Below, piece by piece: positions 34,775 through 43,597 of a DNA stretch of 64,000 bases. The stretch's first letter is position 1; every line of letters starts with the position of its first letter. The notes beneath the pieces were generated by a model. That model was not told the origin of the DNA. It was given only the letters and a program-made list of their open reading frames with translations, and did not search any database. The stretch is taken from contig CAYZOV010000008.1 in assembly GCA_964480525.1 (NCBI GenBank), positions 7,477 to 71,476 of the forward strand, in the 5' to 3' direction. This DNA comes from JAAZZIT01 sp964480525 (GTDB taxonomy: Bacteria; Bacillota; Clostridia; Oscillospirales; Ruminococcaceae). Made by a program: the position numbers and the translations under genes.

Positions 34775-36019
34775 TTAATCAACATACTTTTTCAAGCAAA
34801 TTGTTGCGTTGTGTCCACCAAATCCGAGTGAGTTTGAAAGTGCCACGTCAACCTTAGTGTTTCTGTTGCCCTCAACAACATAGTCAAGGTCGCAATCAGG
34901 GTCAGGAGTTTTGTAGCCGACAGTTTTGTGGATAAAGTCCTCTTTACACGAAAGTGCCGTAACAATAGCCTCAACTGCACCTGCCGCACCGAGAAGATGT
35001 CCAATCATAGATTTTGTGGAGTTTACAGCTGTTTTATGAGCATTTTCATCGCCAAGAGCCTTTTTAATTGCCACAGTTTCGTACTTGTCGTTAAGACCCG
35101 TCGAAGTGCCGTGAGCGTTGATATAGTCGATTTCGTCACCCTTAACGCCCGCTTCTTCCATTGCAAGCTCAATAGCCTTTGCCGAGCCTTCGCCCTCTGG
35201 GTCTGGGCTTGTCATATGGTATGCGTCGCCTGTTGCACCATAGCCACAGATTTCGGCATAGATTTTTGCACCTCTAGCCTTTGCGTGTTCAAGTTCTTCC
35301 AAAATCAAAATGCCCGAACCTTCGCCCAAAACAAAACCCTGTCTGTTTGCGTCAAACGGCGTAGAACAGCTTTCGAGTTCTGTTGCTTTTGAAAGTGCCT
35401 TCATATTGTTAAATCCGCCAAGTGTAAATTCCGAAATAACTGCTTCCGAACCGCCTGCGATACAAGCGTCAAGGTAGCCGTCCTTAATTTTTCTGAAAGC
35501 TTCGCCGATTGCGTGAGTTCCCGACGCGCAAGCTGTTACAACAGGGTAATTTGCACCCTTAAAGCCTGTTTTCATGGAAATCATACCGCCTGCCATATTA
35601 GCAATCATCATCGGTACGAAGAAAACGGAAATTCTGTCAGGACCTTTTTCGAGGTACTTTGAGTGTTCGGTTTCAATCTGGTGAAGTCCGCCGATACCCG
35701 CACCCACGATAACGCCTACTCTGAACGGGTCAAGGTCCTCAAACTTTGTACCGCTGTCTTTCAACGCTTCGTCAGCGGCATACACAGCAAACTGTGTAAA
35801 TCTATCCATACGTCTTGCTTCCTTTTTTTCGATAACAGACGACGGGTCAAAATCTTTTACCGCACCGACGATTTTTACGTCAAAATTGCTTGCGTCAAAC
35901 TGGTCGATAAATGAAAAACCAAGTTTGCTCGCTTTAATATTATCCCAAAATTCCCCTACGTTTTTTCCAAGTGGGTTTACTGTCCCCATTCCTGTGATAA
36001 CTACTCTTTTCATTTTCAC
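34775..36019 (-). CDS. fabF: 3-oxoacyl-ACP synthase II (FabF)
   Basis: 414 residues. The Cys-His-His triad is visible: VTACASGTHAIG (Cys near 165), NAHGTSTGLND and SMIGHLLGAAG. It condenses malonyl-ACP with acyl-ACP during elongation. AAGGAG lies eight bases before the first ATG; a second ATG two codons later is possible but less well spaced. It follows fabG by 40 bp. Confidence 0.97.
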   Translation of the reverse strand: MKMKRVVITGMGTVNPLGKNVGEFWDNIKASKLGFSFIDQFDASNFDVKIVGAVKDFDPSSVIEKKEARRMDRFTQFAVYAADEALKDSGTKFEDLDPFRVGVIVGAGIGGLHQIETEHSKYLEKGPDRISVFFVPMMIANMAGGMISMKTGFKGANYPVVTACASGTHAIGEAFRKIKDGYLDACIAGGSEAVISEFTLGGFNNMKALSKATELESCSTPFDANRQGFVLGEGSGILILEELEHAKARGAKIYAEICGYGATGDAYHMTSPDPEGEGSAKAIELAMEEAGVKGDEIDYINAHGTSTGLNDKYETVAIKKALGDENAHKTAVNSTKSMIGHLLGAAGAVEAIVTALSCKEDFIHKTVGYKTPDPDCDLDYVVEGNRNTKVDVALSNSLGFGGHNATICLKKYVD

Positions 36020-36059
36020 AACTCCTTTAAAATTTCAAAAACACATTTTTCACGTTAAA

Positions 36060-36794
36060 TTACATAGAAAGACCGCCCGAAATTTCGATAACCTGTCCTG
36101 TCACATAGCTTGCGTCCTTTGAAGCAAGGAACGAAACAACCCCTGCGATTTCCTCCACCTGACCGTAACGTTTCATAGCAATCATGTTTAAAATCGCCTT
36201 TTTCTGGTCGTCGTTAAGTTTGTCGGTCATCGGCGTCTGAATAAATCCCGGTGCTACGGCGTTACAAGTTATTCCTCTTGAACCAAGCTCTTTTGCGGTT
36301 GATTTTGTCATACCGATAATTGCAGCCTTTGACGCTGAATAATTAAACTGTCCTGCGTTTCCGTAAAGACCGGCAACAGACGAAAGATTTATGATTCTGC
36401 CACTACGCTGTTTCATCATAACCGTACCGCAAAGTTTTGTCATATTAAACACGCTCTTTTGGTTTACGGCAATTACCAAATCGTACACGTCCTCACCCAT
36501 GCGAGCCAAAAGACCGTCACGGGTGATACCTGCGTTATTAACAAGCACGTCAATCGAGCCGAAAGTTTCCTTGACAGCCTTTACCATAGCTTCGCAATCT
36601 GCGTATTTTGACACGTCGGCGATAAATTTTTCACACTTAACGCCCTGCGCTGTGATTTTTTCAATTATGTCGTTATTTTCAAACATTTCTTCGCTGATGT
36701 CGTTAAGAGCAATGTCGTAACCGTCCTGTGCAAGTCTTAGTGCGATTGCCGCACCGATTCCTCTTGACGAACCTGTAATTAAAGCTGTTGCCAT
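36060..36794 (-). CDS. fabG: 3-oxoacyl-ACP reductase FabG
   Basis: 244 residues, a short-chain dehydrogenase. NADPH motif TGSSRGIGAAIALRLAQ, NNAGITRDG, catalytic Ser in INLSSVAGL and YSASKAA (YxxxK), ending GQVIEISGGLSM as in FabG. It reduces 3-oxoacyl-ACP. It is preceded in the operon by an SGNH lipoprotein gene 20 bp upstream and followed by fabF. Confidence 0.96.
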   Translation of the reverse strand: MATALITGSSRGIGAAIALRLAQDGYDIALNDISEEMFENNDIIEKITAQGVKCEKFIADVSKYADCEAMVKAVKETFGSIDVLVNNAGITRDGLLARMGEDVYDLVIAVNQKSVFNMTKLCGTVMMKQRSGRIINLSSVAGLYGNAGQFNYSASKAAIIGMTKSTAKELGSRGITCNAVAPGFIQTPMTDKLNDDQKKAILNMIAMKRYGQVEEIAGVVSFLASKDASYVTGQVIEISGGLSM

Positions 36795-36814
36795 AAAAAT
36801 CCTCCCATAATCGG

Positions 36815-37654
36815 TTAATAATTTGTGATATAGTCCGAAATTACGCCGTACCAGAAGTCGCCCATTTTTTCGTAGCCTTTTTCGTTCGGGTGAACTCCGT
36901 CGTACAAGTCCTCTTTTGAAAGAACGCCGTTTACGTCAGCAAGGGAAATATTTTTGCCCTCACTCTGCTTTTTCTCAACAAGCGCCCTAACCTGTGCGTT
37001 ATAATTATCAACGCACTCGTCCATAAATTCCACCGTGAAATGCTCTGCGGAAATATAAGTTGTGTCGTTTGCGTCCATATACGGAATTGTAGCAAGGAAA
37101 AGTTTTCCGTCAGACGGGAGCTTCGCAAAAATTTTGTCAACAAGCACTTCAAGTCTTTCGCCTGCCGTGTCAAGCTCGTAAAGGCTCAAAATATCGTTTG
37201 TTCCGATTTGCAAGCACACCACGTCAGGTTCGCCCTTTTCCATTGCACGGTCGGCATATCTTGTCACGCCTGCACGACCGCCTGTAATTGACGTCGCAAT
37301 GTTATCAATTGAAAACGAAGTATAACCCTCATGCTGATTGTCGTAACAATCACCGCTTGACTTTGTGCCTACAAAATCAACGTACTGTGACAGTTCGTTT
37401 TCTTCAAGTTTGTTGCACAAAAAGGTTCTGTATCCACCCTCGAGCCAAAAGCCGTCTGTGATAGAATCCCCAAAAAGCATAACCTTTACGTTTCTCGGGT
37501 CTTTAACAGGTTCAGCCGTTGTTGTAACCGTTGTGGTAGTGTTTGGAGAAGTAGTTGTACTCATATTCGTGTCCTCTTTTCCACTGGTGTTTTGCGACGA
37601 GCAAGCCGACAAAAGCATTGTCGCCAAAAGCATTACAGAAATTATTCTTTTCAT
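36815..37654 (-). CDS. SGNH/GDSL-type esterase lipoprotein inside the FAS-II operon
   Basis: 279 residues. Signal peptide with lipobox LLSACSS (Cys near residue 18), then a Thr/Ser/Pro-rich linker. SGNH blocks: FGDSITDGFW (nucleophile Ser), the block II Gly probably in GGRAGVTRY, QIGTNDILSLYEL and DGVHPNEKGYEKMG, so the catalytic set looks complete. It should be a lipid-anchored extracellular esterase or lipase. It lies 9 bp before fabK's end and 20 bp from fabG with no promoter or terminator, so it is co-transcribed with fatty acid synthesis genes. A role in lipid or acyl turnover is suggested by position only; a polysaccharide deacetylase is the alternative. Confidence 0.88.
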   Translation of the reverse strand: MKRIISVMLLATMLLSACSSQNTSGKEDTNMSTTTSPNTTTTVTTTAEPVKDPRNVKVMLFGDSITDGFWLEGGYRTFLCNKLEENELSQYVDFVGTKSSGDCYDNQHEGYTSFSIDNIATSITGGRAGVTRYADRAMEKGEPDVVCLQIGTNDILSLYELDTAGERLEVLVDKIFAKLPSDGKLFLATIPYMDANDTTYISAEHFTVEFMDECVDNYNAQVRALVEKKQSEGKNISLADVNGVLSKEDLYDGVHPNEKGYEKMGDFWYGVISDYITNY

Positions 37655-37663
37655 AAAATCACC

Positions 37664-38599
37664 TTATTTGTTCAAAAGCTTTTCAGCCTCGGTGAACATT
37701 TCCTCAATCATATCCTTTGCCGGCTCAACCTTTTTAACAAGCCCTGCGATAGCGCCACACAAAAACGAACCCTCTTCAAGGTTTCCGTCCTGAACAGCCT
37801 TTCTAAGGCTTCCCAAAGTAAGTTCCTCAAATTCTTCAGGAGAAAGCGAACCGTCTTTTTCGCCGTTTGCAAGTTTTTTAGAAAACTTAGTTTTAACGTT
37901 TCTGCAAGGGTGACCTGTGTATCTTCCCGTAACAACGCTGTCGGTGTCCTTTGCGTCCACAACAAGCTGTTTGTAGGTTTCGTGAATCTGACATTCTTCA
38001 GCCGCCAAAAATCTTGTTCCAAGCTGAACGCCCTCTGCGCCAAGCATAAACGACGCTGCAATTCCACGTCCGTCAGCAATACCGCCTGCTGCGATAACAG
38101 GGATTGAAACCCCGTCCACAACCTGCGGAACAAGGCACATTGTGGTGTTTTCACCAATGTGACCGCCTGATTCAGTACCCTCTGCAACCACGGCGTCCGC
38201 ACCTGCTCTTTCCATTCTCTTTGCCAGAGCAACCGACGGAATAACAGGGATAACCTTTATTCCTGCTTCTTTCCAAGCCGGCATAAATTTACCCGGATTT
38301 CCGGCACCTGTTGTAACAACAGGAACCTTTTCTTCGATAACAAGTTTTGCAAGCTCCTCGGCATTAGGACTCATAAGCATAATGTTTACGCCGAAAGGCT
38401 TGTCGGTGAGAGATTTGCATTTTCTAATCTGGTCACGCAAATAATCGATAGGTGCAGACCCACCTGCGATAATTCCCAAACCGCCTGCGTTTGAAACAGC
38501 CGCAGCAAGAGTGCTTTCGGCAATCCAAGCCATACCGCCCTGCAAAATAGGATATTTAATTCCCAAAAGTTCCGTAATTCTTGTTTTTGAAGTAGTCAT
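37664..38599 (-). CDS. fabK: Enoyl-ACP reductase II (FMN-dependent FabK)
   Basis: 311 residues, nitronate-monooxygenase-like TIM barrel. ITELLGIKYPILQGGMAWIA at the N-terminus, then SNAGGLGIIAGG, VVAEGTESGGHIGENTT, VIAAGGIADGRGIAASFMLGA and VQLGTRFLAAEEC, all typical of FabK. It performs the last reduction of each elongation cycle with FMN and NAD(P)H. The position between fabH and the rest of the FAS genes supports FabK over a 2-nitropropane dioxygenase. FabI is not present in the window. Confidence 0.94.
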   Translation of the reverse strand: MTTSKTRITELLGIKYPILQGGMAWIAESTLAAAVSNAGGLGIIAGGSAPIDYLRDQIRKCKSLTDKPFGVNIMLMSPNAEELAKLVIEEKVPVVTTGAGNPGKFMPAWKEAGIKVIPVIPSVALAKRMERAGADAVVAEGTESGGHIGENTTMCLVPQVVDGVSIPVIAAGGIADGRGIAASFMLGAEGVQLGTRFLAAEECQIHETYKQLVVDAKDTDSVVTGRYTGHPCRNVKTKFSKKLANGEKDGSLSPEEFEELTLGSLRKAVQDGNLEEGSFLCGAIAGLVKKVEPAKDMIEEMFTEAEKLLNK

Positions 38600-38629
38600 T
38601 TTTCGTTCTCCTTTTTAAATGTCAAGGGT

Positions 38630-39625
38630 TTAATATTCGATAATTACACAGCCATAGGTAAGTCCTGCGCCGAATCCCACAAAACATACCTTGTCGCCAC
38701 GTTTGATTTTGCCCGATTTAACTGCGTCATAAAATGCAAGCGGAATCGAAGCGCTTGATGTGTTTCCGTTTTTATCAAGGTTTAAGAAAAATTTATCCAT
38801 TGAAATTCCCAGATTTTTTGCGGCGGTTTCGATAATTCTGTAATTCGCCTGATGTGGTATAATTACGTCAATGTCGCCTGCTTCCAAACCTGCCTTAGCA
38901 CAGCACTCGGTCACCGCAATCGGCAAAACTCTGGTTGCGAATTTGTAAACCTCACGTCCGTCCTGATACAAATAATGTTCTTTTGTTTCGGGCATTTGGT
39001 GGTCGATTTCAAACTTTTCTCCCTCAAACGGACAGTTTGTACCCAAAGCTTTAGCTACAAGATTCTTAGCGCCGTTTCCGTCCGCACCCAAATAGCTTGA
39101 ATACAGCGTGTCCTCTTGTTTTTCCAAAACCAAAGCCGCCGCACCGTCGCCGAACAAAACGCAAGTCGCACGGTCGGTGTAATCCACAATCTTTGAAAGT
39201 TCTTCGGCGGAAATAATCAAAGCATACTTCATGTTTTCTTCGGTCTGGAGATATCTTTTCGCCATGTCGATTCCGTAAGAAAATCCCGAACAAGCGCAGT
39301 TTATGTCAATAGTCATACAGCCTATTGCACCCAGTTCCCTCTGCACCATGCACGAACACGACGGCGTGACATAATCTCCCGTAAGGGTTGTCACCAAAAT
39401 AAGACCTATGTCCGAAACATTTATGCCTGCGTTTTCAATCGCTTCTTTTGCCGACTGCGCAGCAAGGTAATAGGTCGGTTCTCCGTTTGATATGTGACGC
39501 TGTTTAATTCCCGTTCGGGTTGTTATCCATTCGTCGTTTGTATCAACGATTTTCGCAAAATCTTCGTTTGAAGCTATGGTTTTCGGAACGCATTTTCCAA
39601 CGCCCAGAATTTTTACACCTGTCAT
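38630..39625 (-). CDS. fabH: 3-oxoacyl-ACP synthase III (FabH)
   Basis: 331 residues. Catalytic Cys in NCACSGFSYGID (about residue 113), His in IIPHQANYRI and Asn in GNTSSASIP. It starts fatty acid synthesis by condensing acetyl- or branched acyl-CoA with malonyl-ACP. It is the first gene of the operon, with CGGAGGAG upstream and a leader of about 200 nt. Confidence 0.96.
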   Translation of the reverse strand: MTGVKILGVGKCVPKTIASNEDFAKIVDTNDEWITTRTGIKQRHISNGEPTYYLAAQSAKEAIENAGINVSDIGLILVTTLTGDYVTPSCSCMVQRELGAIGCMTIDINCACSGFSYGIDMAKRYLQTEENMKYALIISAEELSKIVDYTDRATCVLFGDGAAALVLEKQEDTLYSSYLGADGNGAKNLVAKALGTNCPFEGEKFEIDHQMPETKEHYLYQDGREVYKFATRVLPIAVTECCAKAGLEAGDIDVIIPHQANYRIIETAAKNLGISMDKFFLNLDKNGNTSSASIPLAFYDAVKSGKIKRGDKVCFVGFGAGLTYGCVIIEY

Positions 39626-39835
39626 TTATAACTCCTCCGTTTTTCAGAATGTATATATCAAAATGCTAAATGGCTTTTACCAAATAAAAATTTTCATTTT
39701 ACAATCATTTTAAAAGTTGTTTACCGATTTTTCCAAAACTGCCATAACACCTTTTGGGTTAATTAACGCCAAACGTGGGTTTTACGCCTTGAATTTCTTA
39801 AATTTTCCATAAACGCAAAATGACAGTCTACATTT

Positions 39836-39864
39836 ATTATAACTCATAATTAAGTCAAGGTCAA
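39836..39864 (-). promoter_or_regulatory. Promoter of the FAS-II/acc operon
   Basis: TTGACC (39859-39864), 17 bp, TATAAT (39836-39841) on the minus strand. It is about 210 bp before fabH. The remaining part of the 428-bp fabH/fabD gap (39626-40053) is AT-rich and holds no ORF. I saw no clear FapR or FabT site. Confidence 0.75.
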
Positions 39865-39998
39865 TAGTAAAAATATGAACAAATTACTTAGCCACAGCAT
39901 AGCAAAAACCAAATTTACAACCCTTTGCGTTAGTTAATAAAAAATTCACAACTTTTAACAAAAAATATGGTACTATTACATTAACAAGGCACGGTTTT

Positions 39999-40027
39999 TT
40001 TAAAATCGCCCCTAATACATTTAAAAT
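39999..40027 (+). promoter_or_regulatory. Possible promoter of fabD
   Basis: TTTAAA (39999-40004), 17 bp, TAAAAT (40022-40027). The -10 is followed by the palindrome TAGTATACTA (40026-40035) over the likely start of transcription. The -35 is weak. Confidence 0.4.
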
Positions 40028-40053
40028 AGTATACTACCGAGGAGAATTGAATT

Positions 40054-40968
40054 ATGTCAAAAAATGTGTTTTTATTTTCAGGTCAGGGTTCCCAGTATGT
40101 TGGAATGGCTAAGGAACTTTTCGACAATTGCGACGGAGCAAAAAAAGTTTTTGAAACAGCGTCGTCTGTTTTGGGTTACGACCTTGCGGACGTGGTTTTC
40201 AACGGTCCTGACGAAAAACTTAACAAAACAATCTATTCCCAGCCTGCGATTATGGCTTGTTCTTTGGCGGCATTTGAAGCTGTCAAGGAAAAAGGCGTTG
40301 AATTTGACGGCGTAGCGGGACATTCTTTGGGCGAATATGCGGCAATGGTCGCAAGCGGTGTGGTTTCCGTTGAGGACGGTTTTAAACTTATCAAAGCAAG
40401 AGCCGAAGCAATGCAGGAATGTGCCGAAAAAAACGCGGGGTCTATGTGTGCGATTTTAAAGCTGACCGCAGCCGAAGTTGAAGAAGTTTGCGGCCAAATC
40501 GACGGTTATGTCGTGCCTGTAAACTACAATTCCCCTGCACAGACGGTTATAGCAGGGGAAGTCGAAGCGGTTGAAAAGGCTATTGAAATTTTCACATCTA
40601 AAAAAGCAAGGTGCATGAAGCTTAACGTTGCGTCGGCTTTTCATTCAAAACTAATGCAGGAAGCTTCGGAAAAACTTTTTGAGGTTGCTAAGACAGTTGA
40701 GTTTAACCAAGCAAAAGTTGAATTTTACTCAAACGTTCTGGGCAAAAAGCTTGAAGATTTTTCAGATATGCCAAGTCTTTTAGCAAGTCACGTTGTTTCG
40801 CCTGTTAAATTTACGTCGGAACTTGAAGAAATGGACAAGGCGGGCTATGACGTGTTTATCGAACTGGGACCGAAAACCGTTTTGTCGGGACTTGTTAAGA
40901 AAACTCTCAACGGTAAAACCGTTTTGAACGTTGAAAACATGGCAAATCTTGATAACTTGAATTTTTAA
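40054..40968 (+). CDS. fabD: Malonyl-CoA:ACP transacylase FabD
   Basis: 304 residues. FLFSGQGSQYVGMAKELF at the N-terminus, the nucleophile in GHSLGEYAAMVASG (Ser near residue 92), and the catalytic His in ASAFHSKLMQ. It loads malonyl groups onto ACP. It is transcribed divergently from the FAS operon instead of within it, so it may be controlled separately. GAGGAG precedes the start. Confidence 0.96.
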   Translation: MSKNVFLFSGQGSQYVGMAKELFDNCDGAKKVFETASSVLGYDLADVVFNGPDEKLNKTIYSQPAIMACSLAAFEAVKEKGVEFDGVAGHSLGEYAAMVASGVVSVEDGFKLIKARAEAMQECAEKNAGSMCAILKLTAAEVEEVCGQIDGYVVPVNYNSPAQTVIAGEVEAVEKAIEIFTSKKARCMKLNVASAFHSKLMQEASEKLFEVAKTVEFNQAKVEFYSNVLGKKLEDFSDMPSLLASHVVSPVKFTSELEEMDKAGYDVFIELGPKTVLSGLVKKTLNGKTVLNVENMANLDNLNF

Positions 40969-40987
40969 TTTTACGGAGGTTTAGCTT

Positions 40988-41467
40988 ATGAAACGACAGG
41001 ATTATTTGACATGGGACGAATATTTTATGGGAATCGCCGTTTTGTCGGCAGGCAGAAGCAAAGATTCCAACACCCAAGTGGGGGCGTGTATTGTTTCGGA
41101 CGAAAACAAAATCCTATCCGTAGGCTACAACGGTATGCCGACAGGGTGTTGCGACGACGAAATGCCGTGGGACAGAGAGGGAGATTTTTTGGACACAAAA
41201 TATCCTTTTGTTTGCCACGCAGAACTTAACGCTATCCTCAACCGCTCCACGGGAAGCCTGAAAAATTCCACAATTTACGTTACGCTTTTTCCGTGCAACG
41301 AATGTGCAAAGGCGATTATCCAGAGCGGAATCAAGCAAGTGGTGTACATGGACGACAAATACGCAGACACCGACGGCGTAAAAGCGTCGAAAAAAATGTT
41401 TTCGATGGCGGGGGTTTTGACAAGACAGTACACAAAAACACAGCGAAATTTCGGCATAAACCTTTAA
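40988..41467 (+). CDS. dCMP deaminase (ComEB-like)
   Basis: 159 residues. Zinc and catalytic residues of cytidine/deoxycytidylate deaminases: CHAELNAI (His/Glu) and PCNECAK (two Cys) about 30 residues apart. N-terminal TWDEYFMGIAVLSAGRSKD matches dCMP deaminases. It supplies dUMP for thymidylate synthesis. It follows fabD by 19 bp with GGAGG upstream, so the two are likely co-transcribed although their functions are unrelated. Confidence 0.93.
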   Translation: MKRQDYLTWDEYFMGIAVLSAGRSKDSNTQVGACIVSDENKILSVGYNGMPTGCCDDEMPWDREGDFLDTKYPFVCHAELNAILNRSTGSLKNSTIYVTLFPCNECAKAIIQSGIKQVVYMDDKYADTDGVKASKKMFSMAGVLTRQYTKTQRNFGINL

Positions 41468-41521
41468 TTTCCGTACACAGTCGCCAATTACAAACCGTTG
41501 GATTAAAGATTGGAGAAAATG

Positions 41522-42244
41522 ATGGCAACTTGGATTACGCACCTGATGATTGCAGATGGCGTTCTGGAACATATCCCACAGATAGACAGGCACGGTTTTT
41601 GCGTCGGTAATATCGCCCCTGATTGCAATGTGGAAAACGAAGATTGGACAGCGTTCACACCGCCCAGAGAAGTAACCCATTTTATGCATGAAAAACGAAA
41701 GAAAGCTTCAGACTGCGACGCTTTTTGCAAGGAATATATCTTGAAACGTAAAAATAAAATCAAATCTGCGGAAGAATATGCGTTTTTACTGGGGTATTAC
41801 TGCCATTTGATTACCGACGTGGCGTTTCAAACTATGCTCCGAAACGAAAATCGTGTAAAAGTGGTCTGGAAACGCATTAAGGCTGATAAAGAATTGAGCG
41901 TTGCCTGTGCAGATATGGACGAAACATGGGATTCTGTGAAATTGATGATTCCGAAAAAAGAGTGGATTCGTGGGGTATACACGATAGAAGCAGATTATCT
42001 GGAAAATCACCCGAACTGCGGTTATCTCACGGAAATTCTCCCTTTGAAAATTTTCCCCGACTATATCGATTACCTTCCAAAAGGCTGTATTGTTCGCAAA
42101 ATAGGCGTGATGGGGTATTTGCCGAAGCATGACAACAACGCTTCTTATATTGCAATTTCGGAAAACGAATATGCCGATTTTGTAGAAAACACAATACAAC
42201 TTGTTTTAAAACAGTTTGCCGATAATAATTTGACGGAGAAATAA
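41522..42244 (+). CDS. Zinc-dependent phospholipase C-like protein
   Basis: About 240 residues. The start at 41522 (MATWITHL) is chosen because GGAG is six bases upstream; ATG 41519 is also possible. His and Asp residues in ATWITHLMIADG, GNIAPDC, THFMHEK and LLGYYCHLITDVAF follow the pattern of the S1/P1-nuclease/phospholipase C fold, which binds three zincs. No signal peptide is seen, so it is probably cytoplasmic, and its substrate is unknown. It sits 55 bp after the dCMP deaminase gene and three bases before an alpha/beta hydrolase gene. Similar proteins in Firmicutes are uncharacterised. Confidence 0.75.
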   Translation: MATWITHLMIADGVLEHIPQIDRHGFCVGNIAPDCNVENEDWTAFTPPREVTHFMHEKRKKASDCDAFCKEYILKRKNKIKSAEEYAFLLGYYCHLITDVAFQTMLRNENRVKVVWKRIKADKELSVACADMDETWDSVKLMIPKKEWIRGVYTIEADYLENHPNCGYLTEILPLKIFPDYIDYLPKGCIVRKIGVMGYLPKHDNNASYIAISENEYADFVENTIQLVLKQFADNNLTEK

Positions 42245-42247
42245 AAA

Positions 42248-42991
42248 ATGCCTTATATTAGATTAAATGATTTAAATATATTTTATGAAGAATTTGGAAA
42301 AGGTGAAACTATTCTGTTTTTGCATAGTCATTTCAGCAGAGGATTGCTGGCATTTTCGGGACAAATTCTTCCTTTTTCGGGGCATTACCGTTGCATTTTC
42401 CCCGATTTTCGGGGTCACGGACGAACTATGTGTGACAACTTAGACTGGAACAGTCGTATAATAGCAGATGATATGGCAAATTTTCTTGACGCATTAAAAA
42501 TAGACAGCGCCCATTTGATTGGTTATAGTTGCGGAGCGTATGTTGGTTGTTATATGGCAGCAAAATATCCGAAAAAAGTGAAAAGTCTTATTACGATTGG
42601 CGGAGGTGCAACCCCCAGAGCTGACGGGGCAGAGGATTTTTTGCCCGAAAACCTTATAAGCCGTGGTGATACGGATTTTATTGAGGATATGAAACTTCGG
42701 CATTATGAAGCACACAAAGGTGATTGGAAAACTTATTTAAGAAAAACGGTTATCGATTGGCAAACGCACCCTAATCTTGCGGAAGAAGAATGGGGTGAGA
42801 TAAAATGCCCGACTTTCTTTATCAATGGGGAAAACGACCCCTTTGGAACTTGTACCGAATTGCAGGAAAAAGTACCTAATGCAAAGGCTTATGAGGTAAA
42901 AAGAGGAGGACATCGCCCTCATTTTGTGGGAGAACAGATAGACGAGGTAAACGCTCTGATGTTGAAATTTTTATCTGATATTGATAATTGA
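42248..42991 (+). CDS. Alpha/beta hydrolase
   Basis: 247 residues. Oxyanion region FLHSHFSRG, nucleophile elbow GYSCGAYVG (Ser near residue 94), acid in NGENDPFGT and the last His in GGHRPHFV, so the triad is complete. It starts three bases after the preceding hydrolase gene, indicating translational coupling. The opening part is AT-richer than neighbouring genes, with many TTA and ATA codons (for example 42255-42300), a weak hint of later acquisition. An esterase or C-C hydrolase is likely; the substrate is unknown. Confidence 0.85.
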   Translation: MPYIRLNDLNIFYEEFGKGETILFLHSHFSRGLLAFSGQILPFSGHYRCIFPDFRGHGRTMCDNLDWNSRIIADDMANFLDALKIDSAHLIGYSCGAYVGCYMAAKYPKKVKSLITIGGGATPRADGAEDFLPENLISRGDTDFIEDMKLRHYEAHKGDWKTYLRKTVIDWQTHPNLAEEEWGEIKCPTFFINGENDPFGTCTELQEKVPNAKAYEVKRGGHRPHFVGEQIDEVNALMLKFLSDIDN

Positions 42992-43001
42992 AAATTTGCA
43001 C

Positions 43002-43029
43002 AAAAAAAGGAACGACCAAAAGTCGTTCC
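43002..43029 (-). terminator. Terminator of tRNA-Leu
   Basis: GGAACGAC/GTCGTTCC hairpin followed on the minus strand by seven Ts, five bases past the tRNA CCA end. Confidence 0.9.
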
Positions 43030-43033
43030 AAAT

Positions 43034-43117
43034 TGGTGCGGCAAATGGGACTTGAACCCATACGTCAAAGACACACGCCCCTCAAACGTGCCTGTCTGCC
43101 TATTCCAGCACTGCCGC
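43034..43117 (-). tRNA. tRNA-Leu (anticodon GAG)
   Basis: Acceptor stem GCGGCAG/TTGCCGC with discriminator A and encoded CCA. Anticodon stem CACGT/GCGTG with loop TTGAGGG gives anticodon GAG, reading CUC/CUU. The long variable arm is that of a class II tRNA, and the T-arm is ATGGGTTCAAGTCCCAT. It is a single tRNA with its own consensus promoter and terminator. Confidence 0.95.
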
Positions 43118-43154
43118 AAATATTTTGTTTTTGTCGTTCCCTGACGACTTATAT

Positions 43155-43183
43155 ATTATATCATTTTTCTTTCAGTTTGTCAA
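43155..43183 (-). promoter_or_regulatory. Promoter of tRNA-Leu
   Basis: Perfect consensus TTGACA (43178-43183), 17 bp, TATAAT (43155-43160) on the minus strand. Confidence 0.9.
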
Positions 43184-43267
43184 CAGTTTAATATCGCCAA
43201 ATATACAGCAGTTTTACCGCTCTTGTTTGTGATTATTGCACAACAAAACAGCGATTTTAAAAAGTGC

Positions 43268-43296
43268 TTGAAATACTCCGAAAAATGTGTTAAAAT
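43268..43296 (+). promoter_or_regulatory. Promoter of the flavin-reductase operon
   Basis: TTGAAA (43268-43273), 17 bp, TAAAAT (43291-43296). Its position means the first protein must start downstream of about 43303. Confidence 0.7.
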
Positions 43297-43324
43297 GTAT
43301 AAAAAAACAAAGGTCGTGCTATTT

Positions 43325-43588
43325 TTGAAAAATAACAAACTTTATTACGGAACAAACACCAACTTAGGCGTTAAATTCGCCATGCTTCTGGCTTCACTTT
43401 TGATGGCTTGTCTTTTCAGCAAAAAAAGTTCAAAAAAGAAGAAAAATGGCGTTTTTTATCGCACCGCAAAAAATTACAACAGCCTGAACGGTCTGGCAAA
43501 CGCATTTTATTTAAACAAATTAAAAAAGCAAACCAATCCCGACGACTTCCCCGTGAAAATGGAAACCGCCGAAATTATCGACATTTAG
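43325..43588 (+). CDS. Small uncharacterised membrane-associated protein
   Basis: About 87 residues from a TTG start with AAAGG roughly 12 bases upstream. The frame is open further back, but a good promoter (43268-43296) overlaps the earlier ATG at 43295, so that part would not be transcribed. One hydrophobic helix (VKFAMLLASLLMACLF) is followed by a strongly basic stretch (KKSSKKKKNG) and a Tyr/Asn-rich end. It is first in a three-gene operon with another membrane protein and a flavin reductase. No family recognised. Confidence 0.6.
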   Translation: MKNNKLYYGTNTNLGVKFAMLLASLLMACLFSKKSSKKKKNGVFYRTAKNYNSLNGLANAFYLNKLKKQTNPDDFPVKMETAEIIDI

Positions 43589-43597
43589 GGTGATTTT

